Below, piece after piece: positions 22,704-29,904 of a stretch of 64,000 nucleotides of DNA. A program made the translations under genes and the position numbers. This stretch comes from Gammaproteobacteria bacterium (GTDB lineage Bacteria; Pseudomonadota; Gammaproteobacteria; Burkholderiales; Gallionellaceae): positions 134,064 to 198,063 of the forward strand of contig JAHJNJ010000017.1 of the NCBI GenBank assembly GCA_018820925.1, read 5' to 3'. The notes under the pieces are model-generated. The model ran no database searches. It had not been told where the DNA came from and was given only the letters and a program-made list of their open reading frames with translations. The stretch's first letter is position 1. Every line of letters begins with the position of its first letter.

Positions 22704-23585
22704 TTGAAACTATCAGGCCTCATCATCGCCGCCCACGGCCGTCACTATCTGGCGGAACTGCCTGACGGCGAAATCCTGGAATGCGTCCCGCGTGGCAAGA
22801 AAAGTGAAGTCGCCTGCGGCGACACCGTCGAGATAGAGCGCACCAGCGCGCCTTCGACTACGCTCAGGACAGGCTCGGCCGTCATCGAAAGAATCGCGCC
22901 GCGCTCCACCCTGCTGTATCGCTCCGATGCCTTCAAGCAGAAGATCATCGCGGCCAACGTCACCCAGATCATCATCGTCGTCGCCACCGAGCCCTCGTTC
23001 AACGACGAATTGCTGGCGCGCTGCCTGCTCGCCGCACACGACCAGAACCTGGACATCGTCATCGTGCTCAACAAATGCGACCTGCCGCAACTCGAAGCGG
23101 CGCGCGCGCAACTCGCCCCCTATGTGAAGATCGGCTATCGCGTGCTGGAACTCTCCGCCAAACAGGACGTGTCGCCGTTGCTACCCTTGCTGCAAGGCCA
23201 CACCAGCGTGCTGGTCGGACAATCCGGCATGGGCAAATCCACCCTCATCAACGCCCTCATTCCCGACGCCCTCGCCGCCACGCGCGAAATCTCCACCGTG
23301 CTCGATTCCGGCAAACACACCACCACCCACGCCCGCCTCTATCACCTGAACGCCCAAAGCCATCTCATCGATTGCCCCGGCGTGCAACTGTTCGGCCTGC
23401 ATCACCTGGATTTTTCCGCAATAGAAAGAAGCTTCCCCGAATTCCTGCCCTACCTGGGCCACTGCCGCTTCGCCAATTGCAGCCACTCGCACGAGCCGGA
23501 CTGCGCGATACGCAAGGCAACAGGGGAAGGAAAGATCGACGAACGAAGATTGAAGCTGTTTCAGCAGATTACGGCGCACAATTGA
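22704..23585 (+). CDS. rsgA: Ribosome small-subunit GTPase RsgA
   Basis: RsgA is a circularly permuted GTPase that checks late 30S maturation. The order of motifs is OB fold (about 1-70), NKCD (G4) near residue 122, GQSGMGKSTLIN (G1) near residue 170, DCPG (G3), then a zinc-binding CRFANCSHSHEPDC. The start is a TTG at 22704 with GGAAAG 7 nt before it. Residues about 48-58 (SAPSTTLRTGS) are encoded by a copy of a dispersed intergenic repeat inserted in frame in the OB-fold domain; the frame stays open and the rest is well conserved, so the gene is probably functional. Confidence 0.94.
   Translation: MKLSGLIIAAHGRHYLAELPDGEILECVPRGKKSEVACGDTVEIERTSAPSTTLRTGSAVIERIAPRSTLLYRSDAFKQKIIAANVTQIIIVVATEPSFNDELLARCLLAAHDQNLDIVIVLNKCDLPQLEAARAQLAPYVKIGYRVLELSAKQDVSPLLPLLQGHTSVLVGQSGMGKSTLINALIPDALAATREISTVLDSGKHTTTHARLYHLNAQSHLIDCPGVQLFGLHHLDFSAIERSFPEFLPYLGHCRFANCSHSHEPDCAIRKATGEGKIDERRLKLFQQITAHN
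22851..22878. repeat. Dispersed repeat copy inside the rsgA coding sequence
   Basis: CCTTCGACTACGCTCAGGAC followed by AGGCTCGG matches the core of the intergenic family at 22612, 23640 and 29812. It is in frame within the OB-fold part of rsgA and adds about ten residues. Confidence 0.8.
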
Positions 23586-23610
23586 CTCGGCACGAGTGAA
23601 GTATGAAGCA

Positions 23611-23663
23611 GTTCGTGTTGTACCTTCGACCTCGCTCATGCCTTCGACAAGCTCAGGCCGAAC
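23611..23663. repeat. Dispersed palindrome downstream of rsgA
   Basis: GTTCGTGTTGTACCTTCGAC, then CTCGCTCATGCCTTCGACAA and GCTCAGGCCGAAC form a degenerate double copy of the same family. It lies between the convergent rsgA and gspB genes. Confidence 0.65.
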
Positions 23664-23713
23664 GTAGCAGAGACTCTATTCATGCCGGATCAATAACGGA
23701 ATCTATTCAGCCC

Positions 23714-24304
23714 CTACCTGATGCCGCGCTGAAAACGATATCCCTTGTAGCTGAATATCACGCCATCCGGTGTGATCTGTTCCAGCCTGAGCCCCGGCGC
23801 GAGGGATTCACCTTCTTTCAGCATCCGTGAATTGATACTGACGAGACTGTTCCCGGATTTACTGGAATAGGAATGGAGCTGGATCGTCATGACCGGAAGC
23901 TCCTGCTGGATTGCGAGTGGGAGTTCTGGCAATGGCATTGCTTTCTGATCCTGACCAGTGGTCGGCGTAGGCGCTACAGGTGCCACGGTCGATACCTGCA
24001 ACTTCTGTTCAGACTCCCCGGTCACTTCAGGTTGTCCGGGGCGCGGTGTCGGCGGGGTCAGGCCGGGGTTCGACATCGCAGGTCTTGCGGCACCAGATCC
24101 CGGTGCCGCTTGTTCCTCTTGCCACGGATTCAGCCAGCCGATGGCGATACCCGCGCAAAGCAATACCACCGCAAGCGCGCCGTAGAGCACGGAAGATGAT
24201 CGTTTGGGTGCCGCTACTGTTGCCAGTGCCGGTGGCAAAGTTGGCGTTGCGCCGCGTTGCCGCTGCTGGTCGGATTTCTTGAGCGCGTCCAGAATATAAG
24301 ACAT
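23714..24304 (-). CDS. gspB: General secretion pathway protein GspB (ExeB-like)
   Basis: GspB pairs with the ATPase GspA to help insert or assemble the type II secretin through peptidoglycan. The 196-residue protein begins MSYILDALKKSDQQRQRG, the typical GspB start, has one membrane anchor (about 38-58), a proline-rich linker, and a C-terminal periplasmic GspB domain that ends with VIFSYKGYRFQRG. It starts 2 bases after the gspA stop. No other type II secretion genes are in the window. Confidence 0.88.
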   Translation of the reverse strand: MSYILDALKKSDQQRQRGATPTLPPALATVAAPKRSSSVLYGALAVVLLCAGIAIGWLNPWQEEQAAPGSGAARPAMSNPGLTPPTPRPGQPEVTGESEQKLQVSTVAPVAPTPTTGQDQKAMPLPELPLAIQQELPVMTIQLHSYSSKSGNSLVSINSRMLKEGESLAPGLRLEQITPDGVIFSYKGYRFQRGIR

Positions 24305-24306
24305 GC

Positions 24307-25890
24307 CTATTTGCCCCTTTGTCCGGTAACCAGTTTGGGAGCAGACATATCCGCAACTCCGCTCAGGCGCAATATTGTCTGGGGACCGGCGATCCCGATT
24401 GGGGGAAGATCGTGTGCAAGCTGGAATTGCCTGACTTGCCGCACCATGGCCTCATCGAATACAGGTTCCTGGGTGGCATCCGCCACCGTGCCGTTGATTT
24501 GTGCAAGCTGATTGCGCAGCCATTCCACATCCGGCCCGCGGTCGCCCGGCCGTATCTGTTGTTGTTCCACCGGCGGTTTGCGCCACAGCAGCGTGTACTG
24601 GCCCGACCATTGTTCTGCCAGCGCGCCAATGGCCACCGCCCTGGTTTCGTTGCCGACATTGAAGACGGCAACCCGGTCGTCAAGCAGCGTCAACGTTGCA
24701 TGAAATTTCCGCCCCTGCTTGTCGCTCAACTGCAACACCGCGGGCCGGTTCATTTGGCGCAGTTCATCCAGACCGCCGCGCGCGCTGAGACACTTCAAAC
24801 CCAAGGCCTCAGCCTGAAGACATTCGTCACCCTCCTGGTAGTCCGCACCCCATGCACGGAATAGCGCTGTGTAAGCCATCTCCTTGCTGCGCTGGAGCGG
24901 CTCTGCCGCCGGCCATTCCAGAATAGCCGGCGTTTCCGCCACGGGCGCTGCCGGTTTGGCAGGCTCGACTTTGGCTGGAACCGGGGATTGAACATCCGGC
25001 TTGTACAGCAGCGCTGCCAACGCAGTGGAGGCCAGCAGGCCCGCAAGCAGGACAAACATGATGTTGCGTGATCGTTTCTGCGGATGATGAAACACCTCGC
25101 GCGCCGCCTGCTTCAGTGTCGCCTGGTCGACCCGCTCCTTGGCTTGCACGTAAGCGCCCAGCAACGCCCGATCGCAAAGCACATTGATGACGCGCGGCGT
25201 GCCTCCGCTCAATTTGTAGAGACTGCTCATCAGTGAATCCGGGAACAGCGTGCGCTGCGTACCCGCAACCCCGAGGCGATGCCGCACATAGGCGGCAACT
25301 TCCTGCTTTGACAACGGCCCCAGGTGATAGCGCGCAATAACCCGCTGCGCAAGCTGCCGCAGTTCGGGCCGCGCCAGCATCTCCGCCAGCTCGGACTGGC
25401 CCAGCAGGATGATCTGCAACAGTTTGCGCTGGCTGGTTTCCAGATTGGTGAGCAGCCGCATCTGCTCCAGCACATCGGCGGAAAGGTTCTGCGCCTCGTC
25501 GATGACCAACACCGTATGCCTGCCCCTGGCGTGGGCATCGAGCAGGTAAGTATTGATGCAATCGACGAACACCTTGACGCTGGTGTTGCCGGGAGGATAG
25601 GCGATGCCGAATTCGATGCAGATGGTCAAGAGCAACTCTTCCACCGTCTGCCGCGGATTGAAAATGTAGGCCACATCGCAGGATTCGGGGATCTGCTCCA
25701 GCAGACAGCGGCACACCGTCGTCTTGCCCGCCCCCACCTCGCCGGTGAGCAACACAAATCCGCCGCTGCCGTTCACGCCATACAGCAGATGCGCGAGCGC
25801 CTCCTGGTGCCGCTCGCTCATGTAGAGATAGCGCGGATCCGGCGCGATGGAAAACGGCGCTTCGGCGAGACCAAAGTAACTCTGGTACAT
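24307..25890 (-). CDS. gspA: General secretion pathway ATPase GspA (ExeA-like)
   Basis: The 527-residue protein starts MYQSYFGLAEAPFSIAPDP, the signature start of ExeA-type ATPases. An AAA domain has Walker A GEVGAGKT (50-57) and Walker B VLVIDEAQNL; a single membrane segment (about 275-296) leads to a periplasmic part with a proline/alanine linker, a cysteine-peptidase-like segment (LQAEALGLKCLSARGG, as in ExeA) and a C-terminal peptidoglycan-binding domain (RPGDRGPDVEWLRNQL). It forms an operon with gspB and has its own promoter at 25920-25947. Confidence 0.92.
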   Translation of the reverse strand: MYQSYFGLAEAPFSIAPDPRYLYMSERHQEALAHLLYGVNGSGGFVLLTGEVGAGKTTVCRCLLEQIPESCDVAYIFNPRQTVEELLLTICIEFGIAYPPGNTSVKVFVDCINTYLLDAHARGRHTVLVIDEAQNLSADVLEQMRLLTNLETSQRKLLQIILLGQSELAEMLARPELRQLAQRVIARYHLGPLSKQEVAAYVRHRLGVAGTQRTLFPDSLMSSLYKLSGGTPRVINVLCDRALLGAYVQAKERVDQATLKQAAREVFHHPQKRSRNIMFVLLAGLLASTALAALLYKPDVQSPVPAKVEPAKPAAPVAETPAILEWPAAEPLQRSKEMAYTALFRAWGADYQEGDECLQAEALGLKCLSARGGLDELRQMNRPAVLQLSDKQGRKFHATLTLLDDRVAVFNVGNETRAVAIGALAEQWSGQYTLLWRKPPVEQQQIRPGDRGPDVEWLRNQLAQINGTVADATQEPVFDEAMVRQVRQFQLAHDLPPIGIAGPQTILRLSGVADMSAPKLVTGQRGK

Positions 25891-25919
25891 GGGCGGAATT
25901 CGTATGGAGATGTCGGGGT

Positions 25920-25947
25920 ATTATAGCGGCAAGTACCGCCCGCTCAA
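25920..25947 (-). promoter_or_regulatory. Sigma-70 promoter of gspA-gspB
   Basis: On the minus strand there is a -35 box TTGAGC (25942-25947), a 16-bp spacer and a perfect -10 TATAAT (25920-25925), about 30 bases before the gspA start. The sequence from here to the attC site (25948-26185) holds no gene I can support. Confidence 0.7.
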
Positions 25948-26185
25948 GGCGGCAGTTTTATGGAAGATTAGCCGACGGCAGTCATTGGCTGGAACTGAAT
26001 AGCGGGGATCAGGCTTGTGTCGACAGTCAATGTCTTTGCATGGCTGTATGCTCCTCGGCCAAAGCAGGCACCCGAACTACACTGGTTAGATGTCTGCAAC
26101 CGATCCAAACCGGTCGTTGCTCAAGACTATTGCGATGCCGCCCCCATATCGCTGCCGAGTATGAGATGACGCATGGTTATGTGCC

Positions 26186-26272
26186 GGCTAACGTAGAGCT
26201 AACCGGCGCTGCGCGGCTTTATCGCGCAGCGTCCAGCGACCAACGGGAGCGAGGTTGAGCGCCAGGTTAGGC
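26186..26272 (-). repeat. attC recombination site of an integron-type gene cassette
   Basis: Read on the minus strand, the 87-bp site starts with GCCTAAC (26272-26266, matching the R'' consensus RYYYAAC) and ends with GTTAGCC (26192-26186, close to the R' consensus GTTRRRY). The inner arms GCTCAACC and GGTTAGC pair apart from one unpaired base, as in L''/L' with an extrahelical base. The loop CTGCGCG...CGCGCAG adds a further stem. The stop codon TAA of the cassette gene lies inside R'', which is typical of cassettes. Confidence 0.75.
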
Positions 26273-26766
26273 ACGCTGAAACCACCCATACGGGAAACCG
26301 TAGCGCCAGACATTTAATAACTCACCTGAGTTGGTGACCCCGACAATAGACATAATGCGCTCGAGATAAATAAGGAATTGGTCACGTTCCTCGGAGTCGT
26401 GCCGCTCCAGCCCAGACAAGGCTCGCTTGAACGTACTGAGGACGACAGAACGTCTTGGATTTGCAGGCAACTCAGTAACTAACGATTGAATGATCACATC
26501 AACTGACGCCTGAGCACTGGCGCGAATAGCTTCATTCGGTGCGCCGGGGTAAAAAGTTTTTTTATCTTCACCAAACTTCCGCTCTTCCTTCAGTTTTTGG
26601 AGCTCCGCTAGAACTTCAGGCGTGATTTTGAGTGCCTGATCGGAGAGGTTTGTAGGCCAGAGAAAGAACGAAGCGCCTGAAAGACCAATTGCAAGGACAA
26701 GCACCGCAATAGCAATCAGAGCGACAAGTACTTTCAAGACTATGGAGACCATTACCTAGTGCCTAA
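26192..26766 (-). mobile_element. Solitary integron-type gene cassette
   Basis: The element runs from TTAGGC (26766-26761, after the G of the core site GTTAGGC at 26767-26761) through one gene to the attC site. The gap between the core site and the ATG is only 8 bases and the cassette is about 575 bp, both typical. No integron integrase gene and no second attC were found in the window, so it probably inserted at a secondary site and is now isolated. Confidence 0.65.
26267..26752 (-). CDS. Cassette-borne membrane-anchored protein, DUF4844-like
   Basis: The 161-residue product has one N-terminal hydrophobic segment (about residues 5-32), then a soluble helical domain with LPANPRRSVVLSTFKRAL and the C-terminal LLNVWRYGFPYGW. 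The soluble part resembles the DUF4844 family as I recall it, whose function is unknown. The gene fills an integron-type cassette, its stop codon lies in the attC end, and its base composition is less GC-rich than that of the neighbours, all signs of horizontal transfer. Confidence 0.75.
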   Translation of the reverse strand: MVSIVLKVLVALIAIAVLVLAIGLSGASFFLWPTNLSDQALKITPEVLAELQKLKEERKFGEDKKTFYPGAPNEAIRASAQASVDVIIQSLVTELPANPRRSVVLSTFKRALSGLERHDSEERDQFLIYLERIMSIVGVTNSGELLNVWRYGFPYGWFQRA

Positions 26767-26952
26767 CAGTTAATAGACAGACCCACCGGTCTGCAATATC
26801 AAAAATAGTGAAACGTGCATTCTTTTCGTAACCAATTGATTCATTAGAACCACCCCGTTTTTGTCTGCCCGTATATGCATAATAGTACGGGCAGGCGTGA
26901 ATGTCTCCAACACATAGTGGAAGCAGCTCACCACTATCCTGAAGGCAGGAAA

Positions 26953-27016
26953 GGTACCGGAGTCGAATTGTTTTGAATTGGATTGGGATGCAAATAAATA
27001 AATCGACTCCGGTACC
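26953..27016. repeat. 14-bp perfect inverted repeat flanking the tandem block
   Basis: GGTACCGGAGTCGA (26953-26966) is the exact complement of TCGACTCCGGTACC (27003-27016), with a 36-nt AT-rich spacer. The right arm merges into the tandem repeat block. Confidence 0.85.
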
Positions 27017-27097
27017 TATCGTTCCGGTACCTATCGTTCCGCCGGTACCTATCGTTCCGGTACCTATCGTTCTATCGTTCCTGGTACCTATCGTTCC
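27011..27097. repeat. Tandem repeats of GGTACCTATCGTTCC
   Basis: Complete units lie at 27011-27025, 27026-27040, 27044-27058 and 27083-27097, with a truncated unit at 27059-27071 followed by a partial CTATCGTTCCT. Each unit contains the KpnI-type palindrome GGTACC. Unit length and lack of distinct spacers exclude a CRISPR array. Confidence 0.9.
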
Positions 27098-27190
27098 TAT
27101 GCATAGCAAGATCCGGACAATTCACTTTGCAACCTTACCAAATGAGCATACCTCGGGGACAGACCTTGGTTTCTTGCTTGGACCATCAAT

Positions 27191-27574
27191 CTAAGCAACC
27201 GCCACTCTATCCTGCTGTGAGCAGATGTCCATATCCACCGTCAGGTGGTGGATCGCCACTTCAGGCACTTTGGCTTTTCCTGTGCCGGGGCGCAGGCGTA
27301 CAAAGCCCAGGGCTTCGAGCTTGCCCAAGGTGCGGCTGACATTGGGTTCCGCACGTTGCACCAGTTTCGCCAGGTCGGCGACGGAGGCAGGCTTCTTCTG
27401 GTCTATGGTGGCGAGCAGGAAACGATTCTCTGGAGTCAGCAGCCGAATCACGGCCTCGACAGATTCGAAAGAAAACTGGGCAGCATCGGCGGGGGCTTTT
27501 TGCTTGCCGCGTGCGACAGAGAGCATTTCCTTTTTCAGGTCCTGCATGGACTGGATTTTCATTTTTTTCATCAT
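27191..27574 (-). CDS. TumA-like HTH antitoxin (MarR/winged-helix type)
   Basis: The 127-residue protein has a winged helix-turn-helix in its middle part (residues about 55-100: PENRFLLATIDQ, ASVADLAKLVQRAEPNVSRTLGKLEALGFV), a transcriptional-regulator fold. It overlaps the upstream DUF6516-like gene by ATGA, the arrangement expected for a toxin-antitoxin pair with the antitoxin second. An in-frame ATG one codon later (27571) has better spacing from the GAGGAG site. The role as antitoxin and autorepressor is inferred from the pairing. Confidence 0.7.
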   Translation of the reverse strand: MMKKMKIQSMQDLKKEMLSVARGKQKAPADAAQFSFESVEAVIRLLTPENRFLLATIDQKKPASVADLAKLVQRAEPNVSRTLGKLEALGFVRLRPGTGKAKVPEVAIHHLTVDMDICSQQDRVAVA

Positions 27575-27963
27575 ATCTCCTCGTCATCCACTACCTCGGT
27601 CGATATGCTGCGCGCATCGCACAGCTTTTCAACCTCGGCAAGAAAATCTTCCAGCAACTGCGCTGCCGATACGAAGGCATATGGGCGGCCTTCGTCGTCT
27701 TCTGTTCTGTGCCAGTGATCGGCATCCGGCTTGGCTTTTACGAACTTTCCGCCTGCATGCGGTACCGGGTGCGCATTGTCGAACCCAAGCAATCTTGTTC
27801 CTTCCGGGTCGTGGAATGTGAAGCAGTAGGCGATACCGTGCGGCACTTGCTCCGATTGCGCTACCCGCCTGATCTCGAATTTCAGGAAGTGGCCGCTGGC
27901 AAAGAAGTGCCGCCTTCCGTCGTAGTCGAGCAGCCATTCCAGCGTGTGTTCAGGCGTTTCCAT
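27571..27963 (-). CDS. TumE-like toxin (DUF6516 family)
   Basis: The 130-residue protein has the pattern of the DUF6516/TumE family: an N-terminal half with FLKFEIRRV, then RLLGFDNAH, a histidine motif DADHWHR and a C-terminal helix FVSAAQLLEDFLAEVEKL. Members sit beside HTH antitoxins, as here, and are regarded as toxins, though the target is not settled. The start is preceded by a 7-bp palindrome (27970-27992), a plausible operator. Confidence 0.65.
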   Translation of the reverse strand: METPEHTLEWLLDYDGRRHFFASGHFLKFEIRRVAQSEQVPHGIAYCFTFHDPEGTRLLGFDNAHPVPHAGGKFVKAKPDADHWHRTEDDEGRPYAFVSAAQLLEDFLAEVEKLCDARSISTEVVDDEEI

Positions 27964-27969
27964 TGGCGC

Positions 27970-27992
27970 ATCCTATACCCACAGGATAGGAT
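27970..27992. promoter_or_regulatory. Palindromic operator candidate of the toxin-antitoxin operon
   Basis: ATCCTAT-N9-ATAGGAT is a perfect 7-bp inverted repeat starting 7 bases before the toxin ATG on the minus strand. It overlaps a possible -10 (TATCCT), which fits autoregulation by the HTH antitoxin. Confidence 0.5.
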
Positions 27993-28269
27993 GGTCAAGA
28001 AGGAGGGAAGTGAGCGACATGGTGGCAGCATCGCAATAGTGTTGAGCGACGACCGGTTTGGGCACAAATCGGAAGTAATTCAAATCAGTCCAATACTACA
28101 GCTTTGGCCGAATACCAGCCAAGCTTGGCATGCAGTACAACCGTCACGTATGGATTAACAATCTGCCGGGCAGGACAGCCCGCATGATAACCTCGCCAGG
28201 TTATCCGAATTGCAGGGGCACTGATTGCCACGATACTTTTCATATTCAAAAATACGATAAGGACTTCAC
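27993..28269. other. Intergenic region between the toxin gene and a membrane protein gene
   Basis: Counting the operator, 306 bases separate two divergent genes. A short GATAACCTCGCCAGGTTATC hairpin is visible at about 28185-28204. A weak AAGGA ribosome-binding site precedes the downstream ATG. No RNA gene was recognised. Confidence 0.4.
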
Positions 28270-28683
28270 ATGTTGAATAACAAAGAATTGGTATTCTTCA
28301 AATACATGTTTTTGCTGGCTGCCCTGTGGAATTTGATCGGGGCTGGTTTTGGTTACTTCAACACTGCCTTCACTTTCCAACATTTTTTTGACAGGGAACT
28401 CACCGATCCTTTGTACCACGCAATTTACCAGGGCTCATGGGGCACGACCTTTGTGTACTTCTTTGGATATTTGATCGTGGCTCACAATCCCGTGAAGCAA
28501 GCCGGTATTGTCATCGTTGGCGGAATTGGAAAGCTTGGATTTGCCGTCAAGCTACTGCAACTATATGCATCGGGCATAGCCAACTCTCTTATATTCATTG
28601 TCATCGTCGGCGATTTTATTTTTCTGCTTTTATTTGCGTACTATTTTGTTTGTCTGTTCAGAGCGAAGGTAAGTATCTTTTAG
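28270..28683 (+). CDS. Four-helix membrane protein of unknown function
   Basis: The 137-residue product has four predicted membrane segments (about residues 11-30, 59-77, 79-100 and 104-130) and little soluble sequence. It starts MLNNKELVFFKYMF and ends in basic residues. The base composition is less GC-rich than the core genes. I do not recognise a named family; function unknown. Confidence 0.75.
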   Translation: MLNNKELVFFKYMFLLAALWNLIGAGFGYFNTAFTFQHFFDRELTDPLYHAIYQGSWGTTFVYFFGYLIVAHNPVKQAGIVIVGGIGKLGFAVKLLQLYASGIANSLIFIVIVGDFIFLLLFAYYFVCLFRAKVSIF

Positions 28684-28715
28684 GAGAAACGCCGAATAAG
28701 TTCCGAGACATCATT

Positions 28716-28768
28716 CCGGCCCTTCGTCTGGCTCAGGACAGGCTGACCTGAGCTCGCCGAAGGGCCGG
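28716..28768. repeat. Dispersed palindrome after the membrane protein gene
   Basis: CCGGCCCTTCG at the left end is complementary to CGAAGGGCCGG at the right end, with GCTCAGGACAGGCTGACCTGAGC between. It belongs to the GTTCG..CTGAG..TCGAAGG family and could act as a terminator. Confidence 0.75.
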
Positions 28769-28897
28769 TGTGACGACTTCATAATGGCAAATATATTCAT
28801 CTGGAATTTGCCGTATCAGACTTTACGCAAATTAAATACAATTGCCTCAACCAACCCGTCCACAGCAGCAAGCATCGCTCAGGTTATTGGATGAACC

Positions 28898-29287
28898 ATG
28901 GATAACGAATTCGACAAGGAAATCGAGACACAAGAGACTCAGTCTGCGGAAGACCGAAAAAGGGTTCGTCGCATCGGTATCCAGGTTCCGTTGTATAAGA
29001 AGGCGCTTGACAAGCCGTCAACACAACTTTCCAGGGAGGAATACCACCATGCGCTGGAACGGCGACGCCAATTTCAGGAAAGTCTTAAAGAGAAATGGAT
29101 GACACCGAAAAATCTTGTTATTGGCGCTGTCATATTAACTATTGATTTTACGATTCTTCAATTGCTGCCCTATATCGTCAAAATGATTGGGATTCACAAT
29201 CAAGTGTTGCTGGGTAAATGGCTTATCGGCCTGGTTGGAGTGATTACTGTCGCTACGTTAATTTATATATTCAACTCCGAAGATTGA
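28898..29287 (+). CDS. Small membrane protein of unknown function
   Basis: The 129-residue product has a charged N-terminal half (residues 1-67, rich in Glu, Lys and Arg, probably helical) and two membrane segments (about 71-93 and 101-124). No family was recognised. It has lower GC than the core genes. The overlapping frame starting at 28842 is a shadow. Confidence 0.6.
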   Translation: MDNEFDKEIETQETQSAEDRKRVRRIGIQVPLYKKALDKPSTQLSREEYHHALERRRQFQESLKEKWMTPKNLVIGAVILTIDFTILQLLPYIVKMIGIHNQVLLGKWLIGLVGVITVATLIYIFNSED

Positions 29288-29904
29288 GATTCGGCCCCCA
29301 CAGCATCACGAAAATGGGGTAAGCGACAATGATTGCGGTAGTTGGGCCACTCATGGAAAAATTATTTGCCTGAATATAAAACCGATTAGTAAATGTACCC
29401 GCTATTGTCTACGCGTGTGTGACCGAGACTGGTCGGATTAAACGCTGCATTCTTTTCCGCGGCAGGTTGCATTGTTCCGGAATGACTTATCTCACGGTAA
29501 ATCGATGTGTACCTCTCACGTCGATAGCTACCACACAAGATTGACAAGGTATAACCGCCCACGCACAATCCGCCCGTCTTGCAAATTCGCCAATGCATAC
29601 ACTGCACACTCTACTAATCGTGCAGGATGAATGGTGAAATCCCAGAATTCAGGAGGCTGGAGCAAGTTTGATGGAAGACGGCCAATACTTGAATTGGCCT
29701 GCATTCTTGATGAGTACCAGCCGCGATTCAGGGGAGAAACATTTTGCAAGCCGTTCCACGTTTTCGTTACACCGCCCCGACTTCCTCTACCAGAGTTACG
29801 TTTCATTCTTGTCCTTCGACAGGCTCAGGACGAACGGCATTATGTTCACAAATTCTGCAAGAACATTCATCCAATAACCATTAACCTGCTCCAGGGAGTA
29901 CCCA
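29288..29904. other. 617-base intergenic region before the alpha-2-macroglobulin gene
   Basis: Short minus-strand frames (29607-29386 and 29806-29528) exist but have no recognisable family or ribosome-binding site. One dispersed repeat lies at 29811-29837. The alpha-2-macroglobulin start has a good AGGGAG site at its end. No RNA gene was recognised; a decayed gene is possible. Confidence 0.5.
29811..29837. repeat. Dispersed repeat copy (GTCCTTCGACAGGCTCAGGAC type)
   Basis: GTCCTTCGACAGGCTCAGGA followed by CGAACGG is a short copy of the family also found at 22598, 22851 and 40214. Confidence 0.75.

Larger units (their letters stand above)
26768..27190. other. Non-coding repeat region between the cassette and the toxin-antitoxin genes
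   Basis: This 420-base stretch holds an inverted repeat (26953-27016) and a tandem 15-bp repeat block (27011-27097). A minus-strand reading frame (27109-26756) runs through both, but its first third is only a translation of the repeat. No promoter or RNA gene was recognised. Confidence 0.6.

Noticed and set aside
27011-27097. Possible CRISPR array
   Set aside because: The repeats are head to tail with 0-3 bases between and no distinct spacers, and no cas gene is near.
26756-27109. A 117-codon minus-strand frame upstream of the cassette gene
   Set aside because: Its first third is translated tandem repeat (TIGTG units), there is no ribosome-binding site and the rest has no recognised family. 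A real short gene in the second half (from about 26950) cannot be excluded.
29386-29806. Two minus-strand frames (73 and 92 codons) before the macroglobulin gene
   Set aside because: No ribosome-binding site, no recognised family, and they overlap each other in different frames. They may be remnants of a decayed gene, but this cannot be shown.
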